Positions 50,535-64,000 of a stretch of 64,000 nucleotides of DNA are shown here, one piece after another. The position numbers were made by a program, and so were the translations under genes. The stretch is from Metopolophium dirhodum (Eukaryota; Arthropoda; Insecta; Hemiptera; Aphididae). Every line of letters begins with the position of its first letter. Position 1 is the first letter of the stretch. Where the stretch lies: NCBI RefSeq assembly GCF_019925205.1, contig NC_083561.1, forward strand, positions 10,539,217 to 10,603,216, read 5' to 3'. Below the pieces are notes generated by a model. That model did no database searches, was not told the DNA's origin, and worked only from the letters and a program-made list of their open reading frames with translations.

Positions 50535-51758
50535 GATTCTGAGCGGAACAATGAATGTATTGATTTTACAATGGGTTTTTTTTTTAGAGCAGTAAAAATG
50601 CTTCGATTTTTTACTTCAACATTTTTTCTGATATAAAAATGAATCTAACGCCCGGGAAGTGGGGGGATGGGGACATCAATTCTCAATAGTTTTAAAAATT
50701 GTCTGAAAAAAAAATTAAGGAAAACGGAGATTTGTACGCAATACCAGTTTTTGATGAATTCCATTTTGATTTTTGGAGTAATTTTAAAATAAATAACCAT
50801 AGCAATTAGCAGGTGCAATTTTCAATAGCTGTTTGTATTAGTATTTTTTATACCTACACCATGAGGTTTTCAAAATATTTTTAATCGTTTTGAGCTGTAT
50901 ATAGGCTTAAGAAAATGTCAATATTATTATTAGTTTTTTTAAAAAGTATTTTCAATAAAAAATGTTTGTTTGATCAAAAATCTTGAACATTTAATAGAGG
51001 TTCCTTATAAGTTATTGGCTATTGTTAGTGGAAATTAAAAATAAAATTGAGCGTTGATCCATAATATTTTTTTATGAGCGTCTGAAGTTCGTATTTTTAC
51101 AACATTGGATATTCACTTGATTTCTCATGTAGCGTTTTTTCTTATTTTGTTGTAATTCAAAAACGAATAACTGTAGTTCTTCAAATGTACTTCAAATATT
51201 TATTTTATAATTTTCTATATACCATGATAAATTTTCAAAATATTTCTACTCTTTTTTTGCTATTTAAAGAAAAATTTTCATTTTCATTTTTTTTTAGTTT
51301 TTGTAGTAGTTCATAATTCATAGTATTGTATCCAAAAAATCTAAAAATATACAAACACATTTGTCTTATAGATATTTGAAGAAAATTACGAAATTAGATA
51401 TTTAATCAAAGAATAACAGTTTTAAGTTTATTTTGTTGTAATTTAAAAATATTGTTCATAGGTACCTACTTGAAACTTTTAAAGTATATAATTATATTTT
51501 ATACATACAATAACATTTTTAAATGCAATGATTTCGGAAAATAATAATTCAACGTAGGTACTGCATTACTACTGTCTACTAAGTATTTAGTATATTAGTG
51601 AAATAAATTACTTTAATAACAATATTGAAATATTGAATATAATATCATAAAATATACTTAGTAATATTATATGCTGACAGTGAATCTTCGCTCAGAATCG
51701 ATTTTTGTGTACAATGATTTTATATCATTGAATTCAAATTTAACACATCCGTTACAAC
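50535..51758. mobile_element. Inverted-repeat element, family B, diverged copy
   Basis: Starts GATTCTGAGCGGAACAATGA and ends TTCGCTCAGAATCG followed by the shared ATATCATTGAATTCAAATTT block. The outermost terminal segments are eroded. The interior matches parts of the 28.3 kb copy (GAGCTGT, TCTCATGTAGCG). No coding capacity. Confidence 0.6.
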
Positions 51759-53699
51759 CTCTAGACCAGCGCAGAGGTCCTAACTACGCAGATATTGTAC
51801 CGTCCGCACTAAAACTGAATTTTACATTTTAAAATCCAACATTCTACACTCAATAGTAAATAAAATAAAATACTTAAACAAAAATAATATTTTGTTAACT
51901 TTTATAACTTATAATTAATATCATTCAAAATATAACTAGGAACTAGGAATCTTTACATCCAGGCCCGGGGGAAAAAAATACGCCTTAGGTCAACATTACG
52001 TCTAAATTTAAATTTATTTACTTTTGCAGCCCACAAGTAATTTTCAAAAATAATATTTGACCCTTTCTAAAATCCTAGTGGGGATTGCTGCTCCAAACCT
52101 ACTCACTACTCTACAGTAGATAGGTAGTAGGTACCCATTTACCCACTTTTGTACTATTAAAAAATTCTACTGAAATTTCTAGAAAATATAATCCTCCAAT
52201 TTATGCAAATTTAACTTGTTTATGATAGTTCAAAACTGTTTTTTGAAATTAAAGCTCTAAAACTTAAAAGTAGTTAAACTGTTGTCAATATTTTGGCCAT
52301 TATGTTTAAAAAAAATAGTACATTTTGTTTTTTACATTAGATATAGTGTACCCATAGATAATAAAGAAATGGATAGGCCACGGCCAAGTTTATCTCAAGT
52401 GAAGTCGCGTTCCTGGAGGGGCATTATGGGAGAAGAAAACTTAGGCAAATTATCACTTATTCCGTATTCGTTATATAAATATATATTTTGTTTTTGAGTG
52501 TACCTACTTTTTTACTTACTGTTCAAAGTAGATAAATAACAATCAAAATCAGTGCACAACATTTTTCATCGGAATGAATTTTATTCATTGACAAATTATA
52601 TTGGCATAACAACCTAAAAATAATTTGCCCAAGATATAAAAATCATATTATTATTGTAGTCAACACTTAACAGCTAACAGTCCCAATTCACAAGTAATAA
52701 TATTCCCGGATTGCTTATATGTATCTACTTATCAGTTATCTGTAATTACAATCGCTAGACTGACTAAAATAACCAAGTTATTGAAATAGAAAATATATAA
52801 TATCTAGGTATGCATAAATAAGTATATTTGAAAAAAATAAACATTAGATAATAAGCTTAAAACATTAAAATATTCATCAACATTGTTTGTTGAATGTATG
52901 GTATAGCGTAGTAATGTTGAACAAATTTTGACTGAACTTAATATTATTCCTACGATGTCTTAGACATGCTACATGTGAAGTGCGTACGCAATATGTAGGT
53001 ATATTCGAAACAGTCCTAATTACGAGTATACCTGTTATGTAATAATTATGATGACATAAGCCTTTAAGCTTTTCGTTATCGTTGAGCTTATGAGTTTTGA
53101 GGACAGGCGGACATACAAATCGTAATTTGAAACCACTATCTTTCATTAAAAATTAGCAAATTCTACGTCCATATTATGATTAAAGGGACGTAAATGTACA
53201 TTATAATATATTATTAGAAACATAAAATCTAAATATTGCCGTGTGATTATTCATACATAATATAAGTACCCTAAGCAACTATGCAATATAACACAATTTC
53301 AATGATGACTATCTGCCCAATGACAGTTAGTTGAAAGTTTAAAGGCGCACTGTACTTTGTACAGAAACTTCATCTTCTGCAGCGTACAATAAATTTAACT
53401 ACTGCAAAATACAGATTATGGTTATGTACGATCAGAAGATCTTATAAAATACACATATACCTACTGAAAAAGCAATAATGATTTTAAAAGTATATATTGT
53501 TGATGTGTTTGCTTATCGGCACATCAATTTCACTTGCGATAAGCGTAAATTTAGACTGACATTTATTATTTCCTAGGTAGGTATGTGATATTAATATAAT
53601 GTAGCATAATAACTGGCGGATATTTGTTGTATGTGTGTGGTGGGAAGGGGGGGGGGGGGGGCTGAAATTTTGAACCATCATCAGAAGTTATAAAATTTT
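51759..53699. other. AT-rich intergenic DNA
   Basis: No supported gene. Scattered GC-richer fragments near 51,960 and 52,060-52,140 look like old repeat remnants. A G15 run lies at 53,647-53,661. Confidence 0.6.
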
Positions 53700-54608
53700 A
53701 AAGGGGAGCAAATGTTTAAATATGTATATTTAATAGATAATAATATAAGATGGAACCTGCGTTCCCAACATCTAGTAGGAAAGCTACATGCAATAACCTA
53801 CACATTTTATAAATTAAGGGGCCTAGTACCTATACCAACAATAGGTATGTGTCATTTATTTTGCGTTGTACCAGTCAATTTTGCATTATGGGCTGCTAGT
53901 TTGGGGTGGATTAGGTGGCCGCACTATAAACATATTGCAGGCTAACCAAAATAACATTTTGAGAATATGCTTAAATAAGTCTTCTTTAGAAGGATCCACG
54001 AAGGAAAATTATGGGGCTCTGGGTGTTCTTCCAATTAAATTACTTGATATAAAAGTAGCAATTACGTTCATTTTTAAAATTGTCATCAAAGGTCTAAATA
54101 AAAAAATGTATGATGGTAAAAAGGAATGCGACTTTATAACATTCCAGTAAAATACACGTGGAAATCTTTCGGGCAATCCTTAGTAAATTATTTAGGCCTG
54201 GTTTATTTAAACTAATCAACTCTATGTCATATCCATAAAAAAAAAAACGTCTACAACCTAACAGTACCAAAACTAATCCAAAAAAAATGTTATACCACTA
54301 GCTGGTTGTTTTCCCAACCAGCATAATCAAATTCCTCCTTTCCATTTTTTTTATATTGTTTTTTAGTGTAGTTAAAATTGTTAATTCATAAGCTAAAAAT
54401 TGTATATCGTGAAATTGTCCACTAAAATTTCTTATAACCTTAATCTTTTAATCTTTTCAATATTGTACTAATCACACATATTTTATCATTTGTATAACTC
54501 TTTATCCCAACGCAAGCCATAGCTTAAAGAGATAGATAAATCTAGTAAATAATATTTGTATTGTATGTACTATATGTAATTTATGTCGATTTAATAAATA
54601 AAAAAAAA
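53700..54608 (+). pseudogene. 5'-truncated non-LTR retrotransposon, reverse transcriptase C-terminal fragment
   Basis: The frame from 53,712 carries IDNNIRWNLRSQHLVGKLHA, and the frame from 53,866 carries YQSILHYGLLVWGG then LQANQNNILRICLNK. These match the region just after the polymerase core of jockey/CR1-like elements (the DNNLxW and YxSILxYGxxxWG blocks). The two halves are in different frames, so there is at least one frameshift near 53,865. The palm domain and endonuclease are absent. A non-coding tail runs to a short poly-A at 54,600-54,608. It is a dead copy. Confidence 0.8.
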
Positions 54609-57600
54609 GTAGGGGCACCAAATATTATTGCCCAGGGGTACCAATAAAAGTTAGCACGGCACTAAAATACTCTCTAATACTGCTCCCTAAACCAGCTGGC
54701 AGCTACTAAGTAATTTCCTAGTGGAAACTGCTAAAAGAAAAAGATTTGCTATAGAAGATACTAAGCCTAATTCGATTATGTTAAAATGTTAAAATGTGTT
54801 AATTTGTTAAAATGTTATCAAAAGATTGGTTTTCATTAACCTTTTTTGTTTTTACAAAGTTATATTATAGGAAAATATTTAACGTTAACAACATACCTAG
54901 GTTATAATATATAATATATAATATATAAATATATTTGTTTCATGTAATTTCAAACGAGGCCCAAGTACAGAAGTATTATCAAATAACAATCGTTCTTAGA
55001 CATTAAAATGATAAATGTACAATCTAAAGATAAATAAAATACTTATATAGTTAAGAATTATTAAAAATAAAATTAGGTACGATAAGATTTAAATAAATGA
55101 AAGTTTACTGAGATAAAAATAACAATATTTAATTTATTAATAAATGTCATTATTCTGTTGGGTAGGTACCTACTAGAAAAATAAGTTGTTGCATAGTTCG
55201 TTACTTCGATATTCATGTAAAATGTATTTTTAGTTCGACTACTACAAGAACTAAGAAGGAACTTGAAAGAAAAATTACACAAGAAATCAGGATAATCAAT
55301 TTAACCGGCAAAATGTTTGTACGTGGAGTAAAGTTTAATCGCAAACTAACCTAAACATGTTGAATTGAAAATAATATTTTTGTTTTTAAAATAAGTTTTT
55401 TAATAATAATTTTGATTTCAAAGCGTGTTAAATAAAAAAAAAATTCCTACATATTCTTGAATAAAAGCGAATAAATACACAGAATTATTACACAGTTCAT
55501 TAAAAACAGTAATCTGACATCGGGAAGTACATAATAACTAAACCTTCCATTTATTCGTCTAAAACCACAAAAAATAGTGGGGGCTGCACAAGCCATAATA
55601 TTATTAGAACTTAGAACTTTAGAAGAGGTATAGATGGGACTACGCCTTCCAAAGGACTTGAAAACGTCTTGAAGGAGGACTTAAAACCACCAAATTCACC
55701 TCCAATATCCACATATTATGAGTATAATATTATATAAGGTGATCCGGTGATCGTTTTCATTGCTTTCAAATGTTACAATATATTATATACCTACCAATAC
55801 ATTATCTTTTATTTTAATCTTTGTAATTTTGTGTTGTCTTAGAAGTAATTATCTTTTAAAAATTAAACTTATGTTTTTCTTTGAACACGTCATGAAAATA
55901 AATTATGAAATTGTTTTTACTCTATCCAGTTTAGTCAGGTTTTATAGATACAAATATCTCCCAATAGTCAATACTATATTTATGCATCAACCCCTAGTCC
56001 CACACGCATATAATATATTAAACAGGGTAAAAAATTGTGTGTCGTATACAATTTGATAATATCGTTATAAAATGTAAAAGAAATAGTTTTTTTTTACATC
56101 TTAAAAGTCTATGTAAATTGCGTACAACGTCTTTAGGTACTACACTACTTCATTTTATTCTATAGGCTATAGGAACCTATGTAATATTCGTTCATAGATT
56201 CTCAAAAATTCGAATTTAATAAAACTAAATCTTCATATTATATATTATATAGGTACCTTCCTAACTTTCATAGTCTTTATATTAATCAAAACAATCCCGC
56301 GGTTTCAATATTTTTTTCATGGAATATATTATATAGGTAGGCGTATTTCATAACCTCAGTGTATAAACTTCGTTTCGCGCTTCTTTTCGAAGTCTAACCT
56401 TAAATATTAAAACTATCAAAATGAGCTGATGTCAGATGATAATATTATTGTATAAGCTGATGCGTAGATAGAAAAAAAATATTCAGTACCAACTATTTTA
56501 TGCAAATAATTGTATGCGTGAAGGCCAAAAATGAAATTACTCAAACGCGCAATCTAAAGGCGAGATACAACTATTACTGTAATAGGCACCTACTATATAG
56601 ATTATAGCTGTAGGTACATGTTTATTGGTACAATTGTATATTGTATACAATTAGGCACTTACCACAGTGTACAACACTACAACTATAAACGATATCATAT
56701 CGGAATATTATATTCTTTAATTCATATTACGTATTATTATATATTTATATATTATGCTTGTGCAATTTATGACACCATTATATTATTATCCTACACTTTT
56801 TCTAAAACGCTATTCTATAACAATTGTCTGCATATAAATAGTCGTTATGTAAATGTATTAAAAATTTTAATAAATTACCTAAATGGTCCGGATGGTCGTG
56901 ATAATATGATGGAATATCAACGTTTTCTATTATACAGGGACTATATTATTTTTTGAGTTTTTAACTATAATATCCATCATATTATTATAATATGGTTTCT
57001 ATAATATTTTTGTTATTCGTATTTTGATGTCGTGGATTTGGGTTTCAGTAGGTAATATAAACTTTGAAACATCATTCGTTGCGCTAATGATCACTGATAA
57101 CATTATTATACCATATAATACTATTATATATTTATATATTACCTCATCTAAATTAAACACTAAAATCATTGCAAAAGCATTCAAAATAATTGCAATAAAC
57201 GTCAAGGTACGTTGAAAATATTTAAACATCATCTATCTAAATGCTGAGCCAATAAACTACAGTAATAGATACATATAGGTACAACATAATTATATAGTAT
57301 GAGCAATGCCCAAACAATTTATTTTCCTAGATTATTTTCAATAAATGTAGGTATACCACGTAGAGTTACATCAAAGTAGGTATATTGCCTATACTCGCTT
57401 ATCGCCTATCAGGTAATCATTTATGATTGCCACGTTCTTAGTCATTACAAGTTGTACGGTTACTATATTATATAATAACATTTTTACATAACTTTTTAAT
57501 ATCATTATTAAATTTATTATAAATATGTCGTTGTATTTATACACTAACTATATCGGCTATATCTACATTCAATATATTGTACATTTGTACTCTATAATAG

Positions 57601-57817
57601 ATAAAATACTTGCTGTAGGCAGTGGCGTATTTAGGAATTTGTCATGGGGAGGGTTCAGATAATTTTCAGAAAACAGAGCCACGGGGGGCAAAGCCCACCA
57701 CACCATCCAATTACTCTTTATTAAATAAATATACCATATTTATAAGATGATTTAACATTTTTGAGTTTTTAATTATTAAATAACAATATGTAGGTACAAA
57801 ACAAAATTAAAAAAAGC
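54609..57817. other. AT-rich intergenic DNA
   Basis: No supported gene. Short frames at 55,760-56,056, 56,618-56,956 and around 57,000-57,230 are Ile/Tyr/Leu-rich, as expected from AT-rich DNA. A CAGTGGCGTA end related to the 1.2 kb MITE occurs near 57,622. Confidence 0.6.
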
Positions 57818-59132
57818 GGGTAAGTGGATGTCGATCTGCTATACAGTAGATTTAAAGTGGGTCAATGTATAATGGATTGTATTCAACTTAAATTCAATGA
57901 TATAAAATCATTGTATAAGAAAAACGATTCTGAGCGGAGACGGTTTGTCAGTCTGGATATTTTATATTGTTATTATTTATTATAGCCTGTAAGTTGAATT
58001 AATATTAAAATATTTTATTTTTTTTTATTCGTTTCTATGGTGATAGACAAAGCGTTAGAATTTAAAATCCCATTTTTAGCGGTTTTTTGTATTTTGTTGG
58101 TGGTTTTTCCCGTGGCATTAAATAACTATTGAGAAAATCGAAAAATGACCTCCTTAAAGTATCATCTTGATCCAATTTTCTAAAAGATAAGATACTACAG
58201 ATTGAAATCGAAGCACTCCTGGTAGAAATTTTGTATAGGTACAGGATAAAAAAAAATAATAAACACCATTGTGAAACCACTAGCTTCATCGCTCCGCTCA
58301 GAATTTAATAAAGTTATGTTATAACTTATAGCTTTTATAAAAATATTTCCTAAAATACATTACTTCGTTCATTGTTGATCTTAGATAACTTTTCAAGCTT
58401 TTTAAGGTTGAAAAAGATCTCTCTAGAGTGGCTGTAGATACTGGCAATGTACAAAACTACAAAATATTTGAATTAAAAAATGAACTCTGTATTTTTCAAC
58501 AATTTGCGGTACCAAACTAATAACAAAAAAAATCACGATATTAATTGACAATGTTGATAACTGAAACTTCGAAAATTTTTACAAAATCCTTCGTATCGTA
58601 TGATAAAATTTGCTTTTCTTAATCATGTGAAAACACAACATTTAACATGTACGAGACACGAGTTGCAAATTTTCGTCATTTTTACGTATTTTGTCAATAT
58701 TTGAACTTTAGATGCTTATAAAAAAAATTGTGACTATGGATTTTTAATTTTTTTTATCTGCCTTTGAAATAATATACTAGGAGCCTTCTATTAAATTTTT
58801 AAGCTTTTTTAATCAACAAATAAAATTGTATTGATAATAATTGAGAATTTACAAACTATTTAGTAGTTAAAAATGTATAAAATGTTCAACTTTTACAGCT
58901 AAGGATTGAAAATTTAAAACAAGGTTTCACGTAAGTATGTAAATATATAAATTACTTTATTCACAATAATATCATCAAATATACTTGGTAATATCATAGG
59001 CTGACAGATCGTTTTCGCTCAGAATCGTTTTTCTTATACAATGATATTATATCATTCAATTCAAATTTAACACCATCCATTACAGTGGCCCACTTGTAAC
59101 CTACTGTACAGCAGAGCGACATCCACTTACCC
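57818..59132. mobile_element. Inverted-repeat element, family B, most complete copy
   Basis: The left end GGGTAAGTGGATGTCGATCT and the right end (reverse) AGCGACATCCACTTACCC are inverted. Similarity extends over roughly 120 bases inward to ATCATTGTATAAGAAAAACG and the GATTCTGAGCGG block. A further inverted CGCTCCGCTCAGAAT lies internally near 58,290, suggesting rearrangement or nesting. No transposase frame. Flanks are A-rich and T-rich. Confidence 0.7.
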
Positions 59133-62100
59133 ACTTTTTTTTTTGTTTTTCCTAATTTTTTAAAAAAGTTCTAAGAATCTTAAATTTTTAGCTCTTAAAA
59201 ATACAATCAAGATTCAATTTTCTTTCAGAAGCCTCAAAGTTGAACATCGTATAAAATAGTAAAATTTATATACAGTCACAAAAATAATCGAATAACACAT
59301 CATTGTTACAATATACATTCATCGCTCCACTCATAATTATTTAGATTATAAGTAGAAAATTAGCTGAATAATTTATAGTAAAAATTGAAGAAAACATTTT
59401 TCGTTACTTAGTATCCAATAGGTAAGGGAGGGGGCTCAGCTTAGGCAGGTTAATTCAAATCGAATATTACTTTTTTCTTTTTTTAAATACTCCATATAAC
59501 ATATTATTATTATATAAATAATCAGTATTATTATTACCTTATGTATAACTTATGATAACTTGTATTTTTTATACAAGTAATATTGTACAAGGAAATAGAT
59601 TTTTTTTAATCGCCTGAAAACATTTTTTTGAACTTACAAATGTATGATATTAATAACATGTAGTCATGTAGAGTGATTCAAATCACATAATCATGAACAT
59701 ACTATTTATGTATTATGTAATGTAAGTCACAATGTCACATGTAATATTTTAAACAAGTAGAGTTTACTAGTCTATAAGAACTGTATTGATTTAGTTAATT
59801 GTTGTATATAAATAAATATAATGTATCAATGTTTAGTTTTGATGAAACTAAAAAATATTTTATATAGAAAATATTAACTATAGGTATATATAAACATTAA
59901 ACATGTGAGGGTGGTAAACCTTAGGTATGGCTAGGTGTGTTTAAATGGTCGTGTAAGCCGGGCCTGCACGGGACGATGGATAATCATAATTGATGTACCT
60001 ATTGGAGGTGTTGAGTTGTGTCTAACATCTACATTTTAAAACTTTAATTTGATATATGTCAACTTATCCCTGTAGCGCGTATGCTGTAGATAACGAACTC
60101 AGGTCTCTCAGTCCCTAATCCCTATTTACTATTTAATTAAGTAGGTACAATATATTACAGTAAAATTTACAAAATGTTAAAGCTATTTATACCACAAATC
60201 TATTATCACCGACATACGGTTATACAGTATACGTTGCGATCGGTAATCGGTATTGATTTATAATACAATTTATAATACAAGCTAATAATACAGTAACACA
60301 GTAATATATTATTTTACAGGATTATATGCGATTTTGTTATCGGCCAAACTTATTTCAACCTGTCGTATATACTCGTATTACTAATAGAAAAATAAATTAT
60401 TAATAGCAATATATGTCTCCGTTCATGATATTTTATCATTGACTCGTACATTACACATATATTACAATTTACAGTGACCTATTATGTAGGTACTCTATCA
60501 CGATCGCACACCGACAATTAGATACTGTCATTACAGTAGAGCAACTTCCCCGGCTTTTTGAAAATTATCTATCTAATTTTAGGTTTTTATTCATATGTTT
60601 AGAACACTTTATAAAGTTAATAGTTATATCATAGAACAATATTGTTCTGTGGTTATATCCCCATTGTGTCTATTCGTCCGTTAGTTTACACTTACCAGTA
60701 CATATAGTTACGATAGTTGATATCAAGGTATTCATTTACTGTCCGAAGTTACTAGTTACTGCAGTAGGTACATTAACTGTATATGTACAGAATTATAATT
60801 TATTACATTTATTAAAAATTAAAAATAGTTTAAAAACCGGGAATTTAGCACGGTAGCAGAGTGAGGAGTGAGCTTTCCTATCTTGTTTTATAATAATACA
60901 TAATACGTAAGGTACGAGGTACCTATATAGGTAGTATAAGATATTAAACACCTAAAACGTTGATAAAAATAAAAATGTTGGGCTAATTGCCAATTGGCTT
61001 ACATGTAATCTTATAACTAATTAAAACATCAAGATCAAATTTAAAACTCAATTTTTACTAAGTAGGTACCTACCATGGTCTTGCAAGACACCAAGTCCTA
61101 CCTGAATAAATGTCTCTCTATAATATATTCTTAAAATGTTAGTAGTATAGTACCCCTAAATTTCATCAGCAGTAGTTGCGCAAATGGAAAATTATAATGT
61201 ATATCGAAAAATTACAATACACATCTAAAATAACGAAACAACCTGTTGGATGTTATTACTTTATAGTTTATTTAAAATATGATATTCCTTGATCGTCATT
61301 CTGGGGCCTGGGCTTACAATTGCATTACTTATCATTTACTTGTGTAGTTGTGTGTGTTAGGTAGGTATGTAAAGTTTTATTATAAATTATAATACATCCA
61401 TCATCGTGTTATCCAGTAAATCAACCATTTAAATAGCATACATGTATTATACATGTGTACATTAATATACGTATCACAATATACATTTACACCTATATAG
61501 TATGTATACAATATACATAGGTACTAATATCTGCCAGTTATTTGTATACGAAATTTACATTTCAAGACGCTTATCGCATTTGCAACCTTGGTACGGGATG
61601 TCGGGATAACTAGATATATTTAGAGAAAAAAAATTGATCTACATTCTACACTCGATAGTCGATAAAATATAATGCGCAGGCACAATAGGATAATATATAC
61701 TTATTGTAACTTTTCTATATAGCAAAAAAACGTATACGTTGTAGTGCATTATTAGAGACTAACGATTAAAATCCGTGTGCAATAACAAATCAAATCAAAT
61801 CAAATATATTATATATTTATCATTTATGTATACAATACACGGTAATATACCTACAGTCTACAGAAAAGGAAAACAGAAGCGAGAAGCGTGTACTTCAACA
61901 GTACTATAACTGACTGGTACCTATATTATATACTTTGTGTTTTTTTTTATATTTACGATAGGGAAAGTTATAATTACTTATAAAGTTATAAGTTATAAAT
62001 TAAAATCAACAATTTTCAAAATAACATTTGTGTGTCAAAAATTATTATTTTCTAATAATAATTAATATCAATCTTCGTATTAACTATTAGCTACTTATTA

Positions 62101-62589
62101 ACCCTATTACAGTAGTACGACCTATATGTTGGATTTACAGAATATTGCCGAAGTTTATTTATTATCTGTGTCGATTTCTTGGTTGGTGCTGACTGCTGAG
62201 TGTATAGTTGCAGTGTACACATAATATGTGGCGAAATATACGAGAATCTTGTGGCGTACCTACGTTGTACAACCACAATCTTCGTTACCAATATTAAAAT
62301 ACAATGGATATCCCTCCGGAGATCGGAAACCCAGCTATACCATTATGACATTATGTTAACTGTTAGTATCCGAACAAATGAGTGCATATAGGTATAATCT
62401 GGTTAGGAGTCATTTTTTGGAAAGTCCTTTGTATGAAATGATGAAATCAATTCACCTCCTTACTGCATAAAACAAAGTTCTCGAGTAAATTTAAACGCGG
62501 AGCTGTGGATGTATAGACCATAGTGGCCCATACACGGGAACACGCCTATTATGACTTTTATAGAGTGCGTGCAAGGCGCAATAATTATA
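59133..62589. other. AT-rich intergenic DNA
   Basis: No supported gene. Contains a CATCGCTCC fragment of family B near 59,327, a small GC islet at about 59,960-60,020 and a (CAAAT)x4 repeat at 61,786-61,805. Confidence 0.6.
61786..61805. repeat. (CAAAT)4 short tandem repeat
   Basis: Four perfect CAAAT units. Confidence 0.85.
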
Positions 62590-63811
62590 TAGGGTGATTC
62601 ACATAGCATTCTCACCCCCATTTTTCCTTTAATAATAAATTTAGTTCTTTTTAGTTTTTACTATAAATTATTAAGTGGATAATTTTTTTGAAAATGTTGA
62701 TGTATCTAATTAAAAATTCAAACGAGTAGTTTCTCAGTCATTAAAATGTTTATATTAAGGATAATATTCCTTAAAGGTTCCAGTGCCAGTTTTTCAAATT
62801 TTCCACAATTCTATCAAATTTGAAAATTAAATTTTATATTTTATTTGCAACTTTAATTATAATACTTCTCCACTTATCTACTACCCGATACCTATTTAGG
62901 GGGGGTGGAGGTTTATAGGGTGTATTATATCGAAAAAATGACCTCACTGGATTGATTCTCAGGTCTTGTTGAATTGTCAGATTTTAATAACTATTTTTTT
63001 ATCTGAAAGAAGATTTCCTGCAAGTCACATAGAACTCTGGGATTTTTTATTTTACCTGTTAAATAATAGTAAAATTTAATTTATAAAAAACACTTTAACT
63101 GTATTATTTTTGAAGATATATTATAAAGTTTGAGATTAAAATATGGAGAAACGGAGTTCGCTGCGGCCTGTATAATATTACCCTCTATTAGTTTAAAAAA
63201 AATGATTAAATTTGGTTCATTCTACAGAACAGAATCATTATTCCCGTAGAACGTATTTTTGTGTACAAAATTATACTGGCACCAGGCGCCTTAAAAGTGA
63301 TTTTACAAAAATATAAGATAGATGTAATATTGAAACTGGGTAGTGGGTATTTATGAAACTTGGACCATTTTTACAAATTATTAACCACCATGTAATTGTT
63401 ATATAAATGTTTAAGTTACTATGAAGATAATTGATAGCCCTCATATATTCCAAAGTTCCAAACTTATTGTGATAATGGGTTTGGAAGATACTAAGATGTA
63501 CCTACTAAGGATAATAGGTCCATGATAGACTTAAAGTTAAATAATTCAAAAACTACTGTCTGAATTTTAAATACATACAATTTTTCAGAAAAATAATTAT
63601 CTAGTACATACAATTTTGAAAACAGAAGTTTGGTTCAGCACAGGAGACTCCTGAATTCACACAAAAAAAAAATTAAGGATTTAAAAAAAATGTCCATTAA
63701 TTATAAGGTACTTACCATTCAAAAGTTCCAACAATTATAATTTGAATAATTTCATAATTTCATAATTAAAGAAAAGAACGGGGGTGAGCAAGCTTGGTGA
63801 ATCACTCTGTA
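62590..63811. mobile_element. Palindromic foldback element, family A, long copy
   Basis: Left end TAGGGTGATTCACATAGCAT and right end (reverse) GCTTGGTGAATCACTCTGTA are inverted. The arms share CCCCCATTTTTCCTTTAATAA with the reverse of the right arm. TA flanks both ends. At about 1.2 kb it is longer than the intron 1 copy and carries extra interior sequence (62,780-63,300). No long open frame. Confidence 0.7.
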
Positions 63812-64000
63812 TATATAATGTACCAGGTTGCACAGCCAGGATATTTTTTTGAGGTTCAACAACGGAGAGGGGTCGTGTATCGTACTATATAATTTATAAT
63901 ACGCTATTATGATGGCGGTATGTAGGTTGTAAGTAACTATAGGTACCAAATATAATATATTATACATAATATATAGGTATGTTTACAGTATATCTAATAT
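63812..64000. other. AT-rich intergenic DNA at window end
   Basis: Nothing recognisable. Confidence 0.6.

Noticed and set aside
55760..56056. 98-codon hydrophobic + strand frame
   Set aside because: Composition is explained by AT-rich codons; no domain or gene context.
56999..57232. 77-codon minus-strand frame with membrane-like hydrophobic stretches, opposed by a 63-codon + frame
   Set aside because: Ile/Leu/Tyr-rich content is expected from AT-rich DNA, both strands are open, and no splice or family signal supports either.
1..64000. CRISPR arrays, bacterial operons, symbiont-derived gene clusters
   Set aside because: No regularly spaced repeats, ribosome-binding-site-led gene runs or long intronless genes are present.

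Overview
The window looks like nuclear DNA of an aphid (Hemiptera, Aphididae). It is strongly AT-rich and full of short TAGGTA/TACCTA strings. It holds several copies of long palindromic and terminal-inverted-repeat elements of a kind common in aphid intergenic DNA, and its one clear gene has canonical spliceosomal introns. The assignment rests on sequence style, not on a database match. I see no bacterial operon, CRISPR array, rRNA or credible tRNA gene.

Layout: positions 1-35,300 are AT-rich noncoding DNA with simple repeats, a small MITE near 1.2 kb, a palindromic element at 9.6-10.3 kb, a long inverted-repeat family member at 28.3-29.8 kb, and a few GC-rich islets. Some islets carry splice-site-bounded open segments, listed as low-confidence candidate exons. 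Positions 35.4-36.2 kb form a GC-rich promoter and probable noncoding first exon.

The main gene is on the + strand. Its coding part has 13 exons between 39,575 and 49,546. All splice phases agree across 12 introns, giving a 991-residue protein with an N-myristoylation-type start, long Ser/Pro/charged disordered stretches, short conserved-looking motifs and a C-terminal coiled coil. I do not recognise the family. It resembles a membrane-tethered scaffold or cytoskeletal adaptor. A polyadenylation signal follows 55 bases after the stop.

Downstream (49.6-64 kb) is again intergenic: a 21-bp tandem repeat, two more members of the long inverted-repeat family, a broken 5'-truncated non-LTR retrotransposon (53.7-54.6 kb) and a second large palindromic element (62.6-63.8 kb).

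Points most worth a second look are the frame-preserving 78-base intron 4, a compact potential RNA fold in intron 3, two frame-compatible candidate exons on the minus strand at 17.5-18.3 kb, a 52-base candidate microexon at 24.65 kb, and a degenerate telomere-like array just upstream of the promoter.
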